A stretch of 64,000 nt of DNA from Bombiscardovia asteroides_K (GTDB lineage Bacteria > Actinomycetota > Actinomycetes > Actinomycetales > Bifidobacteriaceae). Made by a program: the position numbers and the translations under genes. This document shows, in pieces, positions 62,607-64,000 of this stretch (positions are counted from its first letter, which is position 1; every line of letters starts with the position of its first letter). The stretch covers positions 1,116,001-1,180,000 of the forward strand of contig NZ_CP181447.1 in the NCBI RefSeq assembly GCF_048001765.1, in the 5' to 3' direction. The notes under the pieces are model-generated. The model did not search any database and was not told the DNA's origin. It worked only from the letters and a program-made list of their open reading frames with translations.

Positions 62607-63765
62607 ACCGTTGTTTCCTTAGGAGCAGACCACAGGTGGTCAGGAAGAGGGCGGCCATAATGGCCAGGATGCCGCAGGTGCGGGCGAAGGGTGCCAGGCT
62701 GTCGTAGTAGACAATGTCGTAGAAGAGGTTGGAGACCTGCTTGACTGGGTTGAGCAGGTGAAGGATAGGAGCATGCTCCTGGATGGCGTTGTTGAGGTCC
62801 ATGGTCATGCTGCCATAGAGGCCGATAAAGGCACTCAGGGTGCAGTCGATGCCTATGACCAGGCCAACCTTCGTTTCGGTGGGGAGTTTGGGAATCGCGC
62901 CCATCATAGAGCCGAAAGCGGTGGCCATAAAGGTGCCCACGGCGATGGCTATGAGGGCTATCGGGTCACGACCACCGGTTTGCACGCCGCAAACTGTGCG
63001 GACGAAGATGTAGGCGACCAGGAGGCTGACTGCGGAGACGAGCCAGGAGGCCAGGAAGGCGCCCGCTGCCTGCCTCCACTTCGGGCTGGGCGAGCTGGCC
63101 CGTCGGGCTCCTAGGGCTGAAAGGTTGGGCTGAGTCTTGGCTATCATCTCGGCGGCGGTGCTGGCACCGATAAGGCAGGCCATAGCGAGCACAGCGAAGA
63201 AGTAGGGTGCAGTCATTGAAGGGTGGATGTGCGTCAGGCGGATCTGCTTTGTGTACAGAATTTGGTTGCTTGGTGGGGCAATGGCTGCCCTTGCGGAGTT
63301 GGCCTGGTTGAAGCTGCCCAGAGAGGCGGACAGAATGGAGACCGCTATGCCTTCGGAGGCGGTTGCATCGGATTGGATGCTGGCGGCTTCTCGGTCGGAC
63401 AGGACCATGTTGACCAGTCCGTCAGAATTCGCGTACAGGTAGCCAATATCCTTCCGGCTATCTAGACGCGTATCTGCTTCGGCCTTGGTAGCCACCGTCG
63501 TCGGGATGAGCAGCTGAGTGTCATCGGACCCGGCCTTGGGTTTCTTCGATAGTGATGAAACCAACTCGTCAGCGCCTGGGCTGGCTTTCCAGTTGGCATC
63601 CGAAACTACAGCGAAATGTTGCGCCTCTGCAGTGTAACTGTCTTGCAGGTTGCCCATGATTCCCAGCATCAGAGCGGCCAGAATGACTGGAAAGGCCAGG
63701 ACCCAGAAGAGGGAGGAGGTGTTGCGTATCGAGGTCTTGACGTTGATCAGGAATGAGTTCCACAT
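62593..63765 (-). CDS. ABC-2 type transporter permease
   Basis: A 390-aa paralogue of the next gene: N-terminal helix (MWNSFLINVKTSIRNTSSLFWVLAFPVILAALMLGIM), extracellular domain to about residue 190, five helices, and a Arg/Lys-ended C-terminus. The segment MTAPYFFAVLAMACLIGASTAAEM begins the membrane part. Forty-one bp after the ATPase gene. Confidence 0.88.
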   Translation of the reverse strand: MWNSFLINVKTSIRNTSSLFWVLAFPVILAALMLGIMGNLQDSYTAEAQHFAVVSDANWKASPGADELVSSLSKKPKAGSDDTQLLIPTTVATKAEADTRLDSRKDIGYLYANSDGLVNMVLSDREAASIQSDATASEGIAVSILSASLGSFNQANSARAAIAPPSNQILYTKQIRLTHIHPSMTAPYFFAVLAMACLIGASTAAEMIAKTQPNLSALGARRASSPSPKWRQAAGAFLASWLVSAVSLLVAYIFVRTVCGVQTGGRDPIALIAIAVGTFMATAFGSMMGAIPKLPTETKVGLVIGIDCTLSAFIGLYGSMTMDLNNAIQEHAPILHLLNPVKQVSNLFYDIVYYDSLAPFARTCGILAIMAALFLTTCGLLLRKQRYEYL

Positions 63766-63806
63766 AGATAGGTGCTCCTTACGGCAATTGAGCCTTGGGA
63801 CCGCGC

Positions 63807-64000
63807 TCAGTCGCGCAGTTCCTTGCCGGTCAGTTCCAGGAACACGTCGTTCAGGGATGGCGGGCGGCTGGTCAGGTGGCCGTAGCTGGTCTTGGTGGAT
63901 TCCAGGACCGTCAGCACGTCCTGGAGGTTGTGCTCGCCCTGGCGACAGTGGATGACCAGTTCCTTGCCGTCATAGTCGACGGATTGGGTCAGGGGCAGGG
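63807..64000 (-). CDS. ABC transporter ATP-binding protein (C-terminal part)
   Basis: Cut by the window edge; only the last 64 codons are present. They read VDYDGKELVIHCRQGEHNLQ, then TSYGHLTSRPPSLNDVFLEL and TGKELRD before the stop. PSLNDVFLELTGKELRD is the standard tail of ABC-2 (DrrA-like) ATPases. First gene of the operon with the two permeases. Confidence 0.85.
   Translation of the reverse strand, partial: LPLTQSVDYDGKELVIHCRQGEHNLQDVLTVLESTKTSYGHLTSRPPSLNDVFLELTGKELRD

Overview
The window looks like a core-genome segment of a high-GC Gram-positive bacterium, most likely a Bifidobacterium. That assignment is inferred from gene content and protein character (a fused AroK-AroB protein, a sufBDCSU-sufT cluster, TrmI, a bacterial-type L25 with a long acidic tail, metE beside metF) and not from a search. 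Nearly all of it is dense housekeeping sequence, mostly on the minus strand.

Layout: 1-3.3 kb methionine synthesis (metE-metF); 3.5-10.4 kb a SixA-type phosphatase, tRNA methyltransferase TrmI, a heterodimeric ABC exporter, a lone ABC ATPase and a small membrane protein; 10.4-16.6 kb glutamate synthase (gltB-gltD); 16.7-20.3 kb hemW, lepA and divergent rpsT; 20.5-25.5 kb a TRIC-like channel, ilvE, rplY and an acyl-CoA synthetase; 25.5-30.9 kb a tightly overlapping ribosome/RNA-maintenance operon (rsmE, HIT, phoH, ybeY, corC-like, era); 31.0 kb tRNA-Leu(GAG).

From 31.1 to 34.5 kb lies an AT-richer, poorly coding accessory pocket directly 3' of tRNA-Leu. It holds one convincing unrecognised 225-aa protein, a weaker 74-aa partner, several very small ORFs with good Shine-Dalgarno sequences, a C11 tract enclosed by an inverted repeat, and a near-consensus sigma-70 promoter. 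This is the only part of the window where something undescribed could sit. I do not recognise any known mobile element or defence system in it.

From 34.5 kb the core resumes: SpoU-type rRNA methyltransferase, uracil/xanthine permease, the SUF Fe-S assembly operon (sufB-D-C-S-U-T), pyrG, a UvrA2-like ATPase coupled to aroQ-aroKB-aroC, an orphan prepilin-peptidase-like protein, mltG-ruvX-alaS with two small membrane proteins, a phosphoglycerate-mutase-like protein and rpsD. The right end (58.4-64 kb) is an efflux and detoxification block: an autoregulated TetR-MFS pair with a visible palindromic operator, a flavodoxin-fold NAD(P)H oxidoreductase with its own promoter and operator, and an ABC-2 transporter (two permeases and an ATPase cut by the window edge).

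Smaller points of interest: a TTG start on rpsT, a repeat-rich disordered insert in PhoH and a similar linker in SufT whose DNA contains a strong inverted repeat, a hairpin in the sufB leader, and degenerate catalytic residues in one half of the ABC exporter.
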